The notes below the pieces were generated by a model. It made no database searches, was not told the origin of the DNA, and saw only the letters and a list, made by a program, of their open reading frames with translations. The position numbers and the translations under genes are program-made. A stretch of 64,000 nucleotides of DNA. Source: Apoderus coryli (Eukaryota > Arthropoda > Insecta > Coleoptera > Attelabidae). Of the stretch, positions 45,261 to 57,080 are shown in pieces (the stretch's first letter is position 1; each line of letters begins with the position of its first letter). The DNA is taken from contig OU452206.1 of NCBI GenBank assembly GCA_911728435.2, positions 12,182,297-12,246,296 of the forward strand, written 5' to 3'.

Positions 45261-46620
45261 AGTTACCAATTAAATCTATGTCAAAAAGTAATTCAATAGC
45301 AAAAAAGCAAAATTAGTACATATCGAAATATCAAGCACTATAACAATATGTACGTGAACCAACGAAAAGATAAATTTCACTTCACCAAATCCCTACAACA
45401 CTTCTCCATATATATGACTCATAAAACTAAAAGAGATTTTTATCGCAGTGGTAGTAGTAAATTTGGATTTAAACACCACAACACAGCGTACATAGTTACA
45501 TACATACGTGCACACACTAGGCGTAGAGAGCATGTGATTGCAATTTTTTCTAGCTGTTTTGTTTTGGGTCGGATGTTCCGGAGAGTACATAGTATCCGTT
45601 GACGTTTCCGCAACATTCACAGCACTGCATATATCTCCTACGAGATGTTAAATGTGTGCTATTTGCATCGTTGTAATTGTAGTTTAGGCGAATTTCGCAT
45701 TGGATTGTAATGATTACCATGTAATTATAGCTCATATGTGTGGAAGTGAAATATATAACGTTTCGTGTAGTCGTTATGCACTTTCTTGCATCATCATGTA
45801 TAAAACTACTAAAGGCCTTTTGAAGTTCACTTCCCTCCATAAATATCTATACCGAATGTAGCGCAATGCTTCAGATACCTTCGCCAGATGCAGCATTATG
45901 ATGTCCAGATCCCACTGCAGTAAATCTGGCCCTAACCTGCTCGTGTTTCGCGATAGCATAGTTTTAACTGCTTGTCGGTGGATTGGAAATGTTCATCTCA
46001 AGTCTCTCATACAGAATGGCATTTTTTGAACCATAATCTATTCTGGCGTGTGTCTTTTACTGGCACTTCCTAGGGTCTGAGGGGTGTCTTCGACCTCTTG
46101 AGAATAAGCTGTCCATGATGTTTTATAACAAGTGAACTGCCAAATTACTATTTATTTTTGTTCTTATAAAATTTAAAGTTAAATTAACATAATTTAAATT
46201 TGGCCATTGGTATGTCCTAAGAACAAGGGTCTCTGCTCCATTTCGCAAAAATAAATTCACTTCAATATGTTATTTTATTGTTCTTTTCTAAATATATTCA
46301 ATCACTAAAACGAAGTTTAAGGCAATGTAAAGTCCGAGAGGGGATATTTTTCATTTTTTTTCTATAAAATTATTTCTTCTCTATTTTACCACTATATTAG
46401 GTATACCTTATTATTATTAGTCAAATCTGATTACGAAATTCAAAAATTTACGTTGTTTATTGTTAAGCCTTTTTCAGGTGCAGATGTGAATTTAATTAAT
46501 TAATAATATAATTCAGCAATTTTCTTTTAAAATTATTTATTTTGAGTCAAGTTTGAATTTAATATTCAGTCATATCCGTTCTATCAGTACAGATTCTTGT
46601 GCATGGGGCCTTTCTAGAAT
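45261..46620. other. no gene recognised
   Basis: Mixed composition. Short minus-strand frames near 45774-45959 and 45550-45840 look moderately protein-like, but I recognise no domain. Confidence 0.35.
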
Positions 46621-46739
46621 ACAAGGTGACCAATAAAAAACTGAACGCCACCGCAGATAAAGTAGAGGAAAAGCAGGCTTCACTTCGGGCGTCAACGTTG
46701 TGAATCTAAAGCTCGGAAAGTTATACGTATTTGTCGTCA

Positions 46740-47450
46740 AAGCTTTTACCGAAATGGGAAAAGTTTCGCCCGTACGAGACGAGTGTTTCTTTAAAACAGC
46801 CGCGTAAATAAATTTGGCAGTGCCAAAACTGTGTGCTCACCAGAGAATAATATTCAAGCGATACTTCAATGAATTGGTGAGAGTCCAGGTGGACTTTTCG
46901 CCATTTATAGAGAGTGCAATATCTCACCGTCCGAGATTACGCTACTCGATTAACAACAAATGTTGGAACGCAGCAATGAAAACGATAACGAGCTGCATAA
47001 TCTTTCGATGCGCGATCGTTAACAAACAAAATTTTCGTTATTGGTCAGTGACTACACCGAAGGAATTACATGAAAGACCCTCACATTTAGAGAAAATAGC
47101 CCTGTAGTGTGCCGGTTCTTCGATAGGTATATAATATAGGCCCTTATTTTTCAGAGAACAAACATGGTAAGGCAGTAACTGTGATCATTACGTTAATATG
47201 TTCAACAATGCTGTACTTTTTGCGTAATAGAAAACTACATAAATGAAATAACCAACAAGCTAATGCGCCATGCCAGACAGCAGCAGAAGTCTTATGAGTA
47301 AGAACATCGAAGGTCCCTGTCCGGATGGATTTTTATTGGCTCTAAATAACTTCCCAACGAGGCATTAGAAAAAAAGATTGCGAGATAGAGTAGTCACAGT
47401 ACTGTTAGAAATGATGCGCAAAGTTATGGACAGTTTTGTAATTAATTTTT
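46740..47450 (+). pseudogene. Tc1-like (DUF4817-type) transposase relic
   Basis: Plus strand. About 47020-47107 gives VNKQNFRYWSVTTPKELHER, the block just after the first catalytic aspartate. Continuing in other frames are WCAG-like residues, then FFRENKHGKAVTV (47151-47190), which matches the FENxxGxxVTVN block. The later part up to 47450 retains only a weak SGWIFIG-type echo of the third catalytic region and a VMDSFV helix. Many stops. Same broad family as the elements at 17.9 and 60.8 kb. Confidence 0.6.
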
Positions 47451-48006
47451 TTGAATGTATTGTGTTTTTTTTTAATCGTCCCATTCAATTGACACACATT
47501 GTAAACGAAATTTATTTAAACCATCACAATGTATATTGCAAAAAATAATATTATTACAATTCGGGCAACAATAAATGGGCTTCTAATGATAAATTTATTT
47601 ATTTTTAGAGTTAAAGCCACCCACAAATAATATGCTAATTCATATTATTCATTCGAATTAATAATCGATAATTACGGGATTTCCATTTCACAGTTTTTTT
47701 GCAATTAAAATTATTATCTCATGTGAATAAATATCATTATTTACAAATACAGATATTTCTTAAATTGAAAAACACCAGTAACAGAACACTTAAAAGTCAA
47801 ATGTGATATTCTACTATAAACCTAACTAATAATATAGTAGGTACATATTGTAAACCTCAATATTAATACCAGATCGATACATGACAAACTTTACAGAACA
47901 CAAAATACTCTGTCATAATAGCAAAAGCTATTATATTTCATAGACTTACTTGAAGACCGGAGATAGGTCGTCTAAAATATTACGTAATATAATTATTATT
48001 CTTCGA
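47451..48006. other. no gene recognised
   Basis: AT-rich non-coding sequence. Confidence 0.45.
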
Positions 48007-48335
48007 CTACACATATTTCCAATTGTATTTCAGAAAACAACAAGTGTAATTCTGAAAATTTCAAATGCAATTCAGATTTTTCAAATGTAAATCAATATCA
48101 ATTGTATTTCGGAAAACATCAAGTGTAATTCAGATTCAGGACGATCATTTTTGATAAAATAATTTAAAATTTTCACTAATCTGATCAATTATATATCTAA
48201 TCTAATTGTTGAAAACATTGACAAATAGGTAAAACAAAGGCAATTATTCTGAATTACATTTCAAACATCTGAATTACATTGGAAATATCTGAATTGCAAT
48301 TGAAATTTTCTGAATAACAACTGGAAAAGGTGTAG
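48007..48335. mobile_element. small element with subterminal TAATTCAGA repeats
   Basis: The left end CTACACATATTTCCAATTG and the reversed right end CTACACCTTTTCCAGTTG are similar and continue with a motif of about 20 bp (TCAAATGTAATTCAGAT and variants) repeated several times on each side in opposite orientation. No clear target duplication. Non-coding; superfamily unknown. Confidence 0.5.
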
Positions 48336-49054
48336 AATGGTTTAATAATATATAGAAACAGCTCTAGCGTAGGTATCGTTAAACGACATACTATTGAAAT
48401 TCGTATGCCAAGTTCGATCGCTCTCGATCCATGTGTCTATAGATAAACAGGAAGTGATAAACAATATATTGGAAGGGCTGTCCTGCCTATCTATCATTTT
48501 CTCATACTCGTCTCTGTTATCAATATTAACGCTCTGCCCTATATGCCATATTATGAGAATCAATCATATTTCGCTACGATGAAAAGTTAATATTTGATTT
48601 TATGTACATACACGTTATTAGTGAAACTTACCCAAGCGACGTCGCGTCGATTCAATTGGATTTTATTCGTTTTGTAATGGTTTGAACTTTACTAACCTGA
48701 AAATAAACAGAAAAATAGTTAAAAATGAGATTATTACTATTACAAATTACTATTAGGATCCCAATTATGTAGGCTGTCGCTATACCGAAACAACTTCTGA
48801 AGAACAAAGATAAAATGCTCAATTGCTCAAACGTCAGCATTTGTACGCCAATAGGGAGTATGATTAAGCATACCTATATATTAATAGAATAGCCCGTGTA
48901 ATTAAATGCCTTGAAATAACATATTCACTTCGAAAGGCGCTATTAATTGCAAACAATCACCCTTCCGTTAAATTAAATGTTACAAAAAAATCACTAAATA
49001 AATGGTGTACCGCTTTCGCGACCGTCTACTGAGTAACTGCGCTATAAAAACCAG
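48336..49054. other. no gene; TATA-like motif and shared 22-bp block
   Basis: CGCGACCGTCTACTGAGTAA at 49017-49036 recurs inverted near 60205. It is followed by CTATAAAAA (49042-49050), a TATA-box-like motif. Otherwise AT-rich. Confidence 0.35.
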
Positions 49055-49475
49055 TGTTTTCTTCATTTATTTTTAACAACATTAAACAAGTGACAAGACA
49101 AATAACAGTGACGTGCCAATGCTTGAGAACTAGAAAATTTAACCAACGCTGTAGACTGTGCTCTCTTCCCTACAACGTTCTACGGTTTTGTTATTTCGTC
49201 AAAAAACTACCAGGGAATTCTCCCATCTGCGTTTGATATAAGTATACGGTTCGAAAAAATAATAGGTCAGAATTATCCATGACATGCCTTTTTCTTCATT
49301 TATTTCTACCACATCAAAAGTAATTCTTGATCTTCCTGTCAAATTGACAAGACAATGCTTGAGAACCGGGAAATAGAACGTCCGAGAACGCTGTAGACCG
49401 GCTCTCTTTCCTACAACGTTCTACGGTTTTGTTACTTCGACAAACAGGGTATTCTCCCATCCTCGTTAGGGTTTC
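49055..49475 (+). repeat. diverged tandem duplication
   Basis: A unit starting TTTCTTCATTTATTT and containing CTACAACGTTCTACGGTTTT occurs at about 49055-49235 and again at about 49290-49475, with substitutions and small indels. Shared blocks: AATGCTTGAGAAC, GCTGTAGAC, GCTCTCTT, TTCTACGGTTTTGTTA, ATTCTCCCATC. Confidence 0.65.
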
Positions 49476-50559
49476 GTTATAAACTATTCTTTAAATAATT
49501 CTTATATGAGTCATGATACATTGTATATTATTTGGAATTATATTTATATGGTTCATAAGACCAACTATTTCAATCGTGTCTTACTACTTACAGAAAAGAA
49601 TCACTGCGCCACATGCAAAGGGTGCTTGTGTAAAACTACCACATGACCAAACTGAATGAATTCAAACACATGTTCCCACTGTTATATATCCCATAATAAC
49701 GTTATCCCATTCAGAAATAACGATGCAAGTGTAAAATTGGACCCAGAAAGATGAAGCGATATGTACCTATGTAGAAGAAGGAATATGGCGAAAGCAACAA
49801 GGTTAAAGTGCTCACTCGACCAAAGGATGCGGAGAAGATGGTTTGAAGCTTGAAGCAATTCACATCGACCGAAAAGCTGTTCCATATATAATTGAGTTAA
49901 TGTAGGCAAGTGTGTGTATTTATGAATAGAGAGAAGAGCGGAGTGTCGTTGTTGGCGTCATAACGAGTCGGAGCGACAGACGCAATAAAAGCACGAACTC
50001 AGGCAAGCCGTAATCGTGATGATAAATTTTGTAACGTTTTACTTTACGAAGTAGTCAAGGCATGTTATTGAGAAACATTAGTAGCCAGTGGGGGATTAAT
50101 CATTAATTTCTTTTGTGCTGTGTTTTTTATCGCCATCTTCGTAATGAACAGCATCAATAAATAAAGGCAAACTCGTTGTATTTCGAAAATGATATTCTAG
50201 ATAATCAGAACTCTTAGTTATCTATCACTAAAACCCTGGTTTAGCCGTAAAAACCCAATAATTAGAACAACAAAAAGCACACAATTGTCGCCTCATCCAA
50301 TTTTTACTAAGAAGTTTATTGGTATGTTTTATTGATATAGAATGATGATGGACTAAGCTAAATGTAAGATAGTGGAGACAACGATTGTGTTTTCTCGTAA
50401 TTAATGACACTCGACTGCTTCATATGGAACATTTCCTTAACCCAAGACTCCTCAAAGTGTTCTAAAGTGTGGAACTGTCAGGGACATTCAAATTTAACCC
50501 AGAATTTTTCTGTACAAATTTATTGTTTCAATGGACTAAACATATATAGAACCAAGTCC
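49476..50559. other. no gene recognised
   Basis: AT-rich non-coding sequence. Confidence 0.45.
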
Positions 50560-50672
50560 TGATTGTAAGCCAGGTTTTCCAGAGTTTCACAGTATAATTG
50601 GATCAGTATAGAACAAATTGAACTGAAACTCGCCCAATCAAAAAATAAAGGCCTTTATTATTATTATTATTA
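50560..50672 (+). repeat. LINE 3' tail fragment
   Basis: ACTCGCCCAATCAAAAAATA, AAGGCC, then (TTA)n at 50655-50672, the same type of AATAAA plus trinucleotide tail as the LINEs at 15.7 and 25.2 kb. Upstream limit uncertain; no coding part is left. Confidence 0.45.
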
Positions 50673-51493
50673 TAAGAGGAGCATCTAGCGACGGTAAAAT
50701 ACTAAATTTGCACTGGTTGGATACAAATCCTCAAAATATGTTAAAATGAAAATAATTAATTGGTACCAACATCACAAATAATGCTCAATAGAGCATAATA
50801 TGAGAAGTAAGGAACAATTCAACTCCAAAAATCATTCTAGAAATTTATAAAATCAATCACAAGTGTTTGTTTGCAGATTCTGGCAAACATAAGCCAATTT
50901 GAATAATCCTTTTATTATATTTTCTTTCACTTTGCGATTTATTTTTATATTTGCAGCTAACATCAGTCGGAAGCAGCAGCGGTCTTTCCCAATGTAATAA
51001 GCCGCTTAATTGCTTCTTGATTTTCTGTGTGATGCTTATATACGATGAAAGCTATATGGGGTGTCGAGCGACAGTCAGGGGGTTGAACATAAACAAGGTG
51101 TACCTGGGTACGCCATTATACAATCATTACACAGCATTCAGCGCTATACAACATTTACATTCATGCATATGAAACAGTTTCGGAAACAATCGCTGGCTGA
51201 AGGCAACGCGGGCGGCGAGAGAGCCTATGTTGCGCGTTCCTCTTGCTGGGGTGGCGGGCAGGGTAGTTTGGAGACAACGCGAGGGGTATGATGGAAGCCA
51301 GTAAATGCAAACATCCACCAAAGGATAAGATTCAATTAGTGCAGAGACTAATTGGATGGCACTGCCAACAGAATTATACACTTGCTCCTTGCAAATAATT
51401 TGAATATAAGCAATATTTAATGTTGGTACAGTGTATTTGATTTAACAATAAAGCATTTTGCTCTCTCAAGTCTTTAGTAAAATAATATAGTTA
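50673..51493. other. no gene recognised; GC-rich patch
   Basis: 51180-51295 is GC-richer than its surroundings (GGCAACGCGGGCGGCGAGAG) and open in one plus-strand frame (51061-51291) with no recognisable domain. It might be an untranslated exon or a repeat. Confidence 0.3.
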
Positions 51494-51526
51494 GGTATAC
51501 AGGGTTACTTGGAAGTAGACCTGAAT

Positions 51527-52891
51527 ATTTTAGGACGTGATAGCAGGAGTCATGAGAAGCTAATGTACCCTGGTACAAAGTTGACCGTTTTCAAGATATT
51601 CGAATTTTTAAGATTTTTTGGGAAAGTGTCACCTTGAAGTCGAATATTTATAATATTTTTTTAATTTAGTCTCGTTTTGAAGATTTTTTGGTGGTTTTTT
51701 GTTAAAAATAAGGCACTTAATTAAAAGTAAAATTTAAAGTACCAGAATTCTGGTAATTACTGGAGCGGTAGCCCTTTAAATCTACATTGAATGTGAAATT
51801 TTAACCACACTTTTATTTAAATCGACGGTTTTTTAGAAATATTTAAGTAACATTATTTGTGCAGATTATTTAAAAAACATCTACATGTTTTTAGCTATCC
51901 AAAAAGATAAAATAGTTGACTTATCTGTGTATGATCTTTTGGTAAATTCGATAACAAAGCACTGAAGTAGTCAAATCCCGACTAAGGTTATTTCAATGTT
52001 TACCACTGTGGTGATTTAAAGCGTTGTGATTGGTCGTCTACAACAGTATGCTCCTAGTGATCCCCGGTGGGGATTCCCCACTTAATCGTTAGTGTGGTTT
52101 CGTTATTTGTGGGCACGTAGAGCATGAATTGTGAAATTATAAAAGAATTAATAAATAATTCGTGTCAACTCAATGTCTGTCTTTGCCAACAATTGATTAA
52201 GTGAATAATAAAATATTAAATTACTACTAAATAACAGAATAACAGTGTCTTTAATACAGCGAACTCGATGTGTTAAAGAAATATTTATTAATTCTTTTAT
52301 AATTTTACAATTCATGCTCTACGTGCCACCAAATGACGAAAGCACACTAACGATTAAGTGGGGAATCCCAACCGGGGATCACTAGGAGTATACTGTTGTT
52401 GTAGACGACCAATCATAACGCTTTAAATCACCACAGTGGTAAACATTGAAATAGCGTTAGTCGGGATATGACTACTTCAGTGCTTTGTTATCGAATTAAC
52501 CACAAGATCAAACACAGATAAGCCAACTATATTATCTTTTTGGATAGCTAGAAACATGTAGATGTTTTTTAAATAATCTGCACGAAAAATGTTACTGAAA
52601 TATTTTTGACAAACCGTCGTTTTAAATAAAAGTGTTGTTAATATTTAACATTTAATGTAGATTTAAAGGGGTACCGCTCCAGTAGCTAATTGACAGATTT
52701 CTGGTACTTCAAATTTTACTTTTAATTAAGTGCCTTATTTTTAACAAAAAACCACCAACAAATCTTCAAAACGAGACTAAATTAAAAAAATATTATAAAT
52801 ATTCGACTTCAAAGTGGGACTTTCCACTTTGGACTAGGGTACTATATAGCCAAATTGACTTTTTATAACTCCTGCTATCACGTCCTAAAAT
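51527..52891. repeat. large palindrome, about 1.36 kb
   Basis: The left arm (51527-52156) begins ATTTTAGGACGTGATAGCAG and recurs inverted as the right arm (52285-52891), with a spacer of about 128 bp. The arms differ by scattered substitutions and small indels. A TA-CAGGGT terminus at 51499-51506 lies just outside the left arm, but no matching terminus is seen on the right. No coding capacity. Probably a fold-back DNA element, or a large non-autonomous element that lost its right end. Confidence 0.75.
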
Positions 52892-53013
52892 TGGTTCAAA
52901 GTAGTCAGTGGCTAAGAAATTTTCGGCGCTACATAGAGTAAATATTTTCCTCCAACTAGTAGTCAATGGTTCTTGGAACAAGCCATTGGCCGTTGATAAT
53001 AACAGGCGAATAC

Positions 53014-53193
53014 CTTTTGTTTAAGAGCTATTTTACATGCTAATCCAGCAACATAATCGAGTCCATTAGTGAAATATGAATAGGTATGAGACACAATCGC
53101 TCCTTCTGTGGTTCTAAATAATCGAGGACGCTGTTCTAGAGCTCTAGAAGTAACAATGACACAACACAACAAAACACTTCTCAACGAGCTCAT
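53014..53193 (-). CDS. candidate first exon of a secreted protein
   Basis: The minus strand from an ATG at 53193 reads MSSLRSVLLCCVIVTSRALE, a signal-peptide-like hydrophobic start, then RLFRTTEGAIVSHTYSYFTN and GLDYVAGLACKIALKQK. After exactly 60 codons comes a possible donor site AAG/GTATTC (53014/53013). The composition is balanced, unlike chance frames nearby. I do not recognise the family. If real, the next exon lies to the left, beyond the palindrome at 51.5-52.9 kb, which would be an insertion in the intron. I found no convincing second exon. Confidence 0.3.
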
Positions 53194-53219
53194 TGGAGAA
53201 TATTAAAAACGGTAAGATT

Positions 53220-56200
53220 TGACCGCCTTTTCTTCATATATTGATTTTATATCCCGATATCACGTCAATTATAATCAGGATATTAAACCAATCTTAAAAA
53301 TCTCTAACAAAAGCCCTTTGCAATTCCATCCAATTTACCACAACTATATAGACAAAAGGTCCATTAGTCTACGTCAAAACATTAAAACAAACTACATAAA
53401 CCATCACATTCAACCATAAACTAAAAAGTCAAGGCAAAACTTTTGAATAGATTCTATAAAAATCAACATAATGCGCATTTAGTTAGTTTTCAAAACATTT
53501 TAATGTTGACTGAGAAATAAAAAAAAAATAATATAGAGAGAAAACATTAAAAAAGTTTTCCATAAAGGCAAGAATAAACTCATGTGGTGCGGTGCATACG
53601 CTGACAGAATATTTAAACAGTTTCTGCTCAAAGTTGTCTGGAAAATTCGTGTCTACAGGATGGATATGGGTGAGTTTTATTTACAAATTACAAACACAAC
53701 CGAATTACTTTTACAGGCCTTGTGCTTCATTACAATTCTTTAAAATAAGAGATTGTCGAGTAGGATGTATCTTTGAGATATGATTTCAGTTTTTTGAATT
53801 ATAGCATTACAATATTCCATAAAATGCAATTGTTTAAAGAAAAGCTGATCTACAAATGCATTGGTTTTAATAAATCAATATATTTTAGTATCTTTACTTT
53901 TAGCTGAACCTGTATATACTAGACTTAAGCTTATCAATATGATTATTATATTTTTTATACTTTGCTTTGTTCTACAATGTTCAACTAGTTTCGAGAATTA
54001 TTAAAACTGGCTTGTTATCTGTAACATTTTTTAAATTAGTTTTAGAGATCTGAAGTAGGAGGGGAACGCTTGATTTACAAATTTCGGAACTTCGAAATGA
54101 AATTAAAACTTATATTTTATAACAAATAAATAACTTATCAACAAAATTATTTATTTTAAATAACAGCAATTAAAGTTTTGATTATATAGTTGCAAATGAA
54201 AGTTGATGTGTATCGTAGTGAAATAAAAATGTCACTACACCGCCCTGTATAAATTAAAAAGACGCTACCGACGTCTTGTCAATAGCCGAAGCTTCCAACG
54301 GTCCCCATATGTGTTTGGTGGCCCGTCACGTTTACCGCACTGCGCCGTTTCACATTTGTATTCTCATCTAGTATAACCTCCACATACAAAACGGGGGTAC
54401 AGCCTCTTCAGTCTCCCGTTCTCAATCCCCCCCGCCATCATCATCTCCAACATTTTCTAGACTCTGTCTTTTTGCCGATCTAGGCGTTTAATTGGATTTC
54501 TTTCTTTGTTCCAAACTCTCGTTTTGAATTAACTTCCATTGTCCATGGGCCAAGCAAAGCATTGTGTTATATATCTATATAGGTATGTATGTATAGAGGT
54601 TATCTAAAGCTATGTGCCAGAGTATACATCAGTAACTGACCGAAGTATATCGTTCAATGAATTTCAAACGGAATTCGATCTAAATTAACTTTGGAATTAA
54701 GCGTGAGATCTGCACTTCATGTATTTCTGTGATTTTTAAATAGCTGCTGGGTTTTTTTTGTAGAGTTTGTGATCAGATTGGCGAATCGAATATTGTATTA
54801 TATTTTGCAGTAGGGATTTGGTTATTTAACGTATAATTTGTATTTTACAGTTATAAACGCCTTTTCTCGTCAACTGTTTCTTAAAAAAGTTTTCGCATTT
54901 GATTAGAAATCTCACGACGACGGTGAAGGTTACGACTTAAAATGTACTAATCATGTTGGGATTAGGATTTCAAAAGAATATTTTATTGTTTGAATTTATA
55001 GCAATTGCTGCACGCAGAATATTAGAAACTGGTTACAAATCTAAATAAAACTGCACCTTCTGTTTCTTCCATAAAAACAAGGGAAATCGGTACCAAGAGG
55101 TAAGGCAACAATAGACCTTCGGGTCGTCATGTAATTTAATTTGAATCTTTGGAACCTCACATTGAACCAATAACAACAACTAGAGTAATTTTTATCTTAA
55201 AAGAACCATAAATAAACTGACTGGGCCACAAATTCAAATTATATTGCAGCTAAGCCTTATTAAAATTAAAAGTTTAGCTAAACGGCTACCAATCATTAGA
55301 TATTCTTCACATATTCTGTCGGATGCCGATTTGAGTGTGCTCATGGCTTTGAAAAACGAAACTGGAAATAGCGAAAAAGTGATAAATAATGAACTAACAT
55401 TCCCTTAATTTGGCACTTGCCTGTTACCACTTAACCATACAAGATGATAAAACATGAATAATATTTAGCACCTAATATATAACGTAGACTTGCACCTGTC
55501 AAGGGTTTTCCTGGGTTCTGACATGTTTAAAGTGTTAGATATGTTTACAGTTTACAATCATTTCCAGCAAACGTACTCTCAGTACACAGTAATGCTTTCG
55601 TAGAAAGACCCTGTACTAAGAAAAATTGGATTGTTAACTAACACATAATGTGTAACCAATAGCAGCAGGAGAGGAAATGTTGAGAATCTATAGAAACTGC
55701 TACAGAATACAAAAGCACTACTGTGACTAGAATAACAATATTATATGAACAATAAACACAATAAGCAATTAAGCTGCAGTGACATCTAAGCACAGGTGAA
55801 ACAAAAAATGGTCATAAGGGACAAAAAATGTATCAGGACCCCTACAAAGTAATTGGTAATAAATCCATCCATTTGGTCTTGTCGAGAAAATGAGATGATG
55901 AAATTTAGAAAAGCAACAGGAAAATTGAATATAGAATTGATGGCGTAAAAATATTCAGATAATAAAAAAAAGCAAAAAACGAAACAAAAATCTATACGCA
56001 AAAATACCTAGGAGTGTAAAAAGACGATGATTTCCAAAAATAAAACTGAATTAGTGTGTCAATTTTGACGATCATGATGCACAAATTACTGATCTGATTA
56101 CTTCAGAAAATATTAAAATATTTACAGTAATTTGTTATAAACAAAAATATAAATTTCTGTATCGAGAGCTAATCGTGCCTCAAGGACACCAGTTTATGTA

Positions 56201-56499
56201 ATATAACAATTATTGTCCTAGAAACAAATTTGTTTCCAATACATGAATTTAATACATCCATGCATAATTAACAATAATTTTAACAGATATAAAATTAATT
56301 AATTCTGAACCCCATATTATATACTACTGTATAATACTTAATATCTATTAATAATTATTGTTATAGGTAACCTTTACGAAATTAATGAATGATACATTTC
56401 ATATCTCATTTTTGAAAATAGGTCATCTATTTAATATCGCATAAAATTATTTTACTCTTGTCACTACCAACCAGTTACTGTCGATTTCTAAAGCCATAT
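53220..56499. other. no gene recognised
   Basis: AT-rich. CACCGCCCTGTATA at 54239-54252 is a Tc1/mariner-like terminus without partner. A GC-richer block at 54260-54490 (CGCTACCGACGTCTTGTCAA, CCCCCCGCC) has no coding frame I can support; it might be regulatory. Confidence 0.35.
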
Positions 56500-56501
56500 A
56501 C

Positions 56502-57080
56502 AGGGTTATTCATATGTATCGAACAAAATTTCTTCTTTCTTGCGAAAATAATGCTAAAACACATAAATAGCTTCTAAGTCAAGCACTGTGTTGGGATGAG
56601 CAATATCTTGTACCGTCAACCCCTTAACCCCAGTTGCCCCAACTTTTTTTTCAAATGGAAACATTTAACTATATGAAACGCTACGCTCAAAGGTTTGTAC
56701 GCAAACCATATTTTTTTAAACATTTGGTTTACTTATAAGACGCAAAAATCAGAGTAAATTTTGCATTCTTTAAATACAGTTTAAGATTTTAATTTATTAA
56801 ATGTTCAAAATAACCGCCGACGCCAAGCCTATCATAAATGTTGAACTATACGTTGGATCATGTGGCGGCTTCTGCCCTGATACGTGCTTTTAATGCCTCG
56901 ATATCGAGTCGTCGATTTTGGTATACTCTATCTTTTAAATATAACCATAAAAAATGTCCATCGGAGTTAAATTGGGAGATTTTGGTGGCCATTCAATATG
57001 CCATCTTCGACCAATACGGAAAACAGCATAATAAGGAGGAAGTCCATCATCTAAAAACCAAATACTTTCATTGGGCATAT
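56502..57080 (-). pseudogene. Tc1-like transposase C-terminal relic
   Basis: Minus strand from 57080 to 56800: DDGLPPYYA-like residues (second catalytic block decayed), then IEWPPKSPNLTPMDIFYGYI, the third catalytic block with its final aspartate, and a frame-shifted RLDIEALKARIRAEA helix. The left terminus at 56500 reads TA-CAGGGTTATTCATATG. A similar reversed end, CAGGGTGTTATGCGGAT, exists at 58019-58035 and might be the other end, but the sequence between is not recognisably transposase. Confidence 0.6.

Noticed and set aside
48013..48330. CRISPR-like array
   Set aside because: The repeats are imperfect, in opposed orientation and without uniform spacers, and the genome is clearly eukaryotic.
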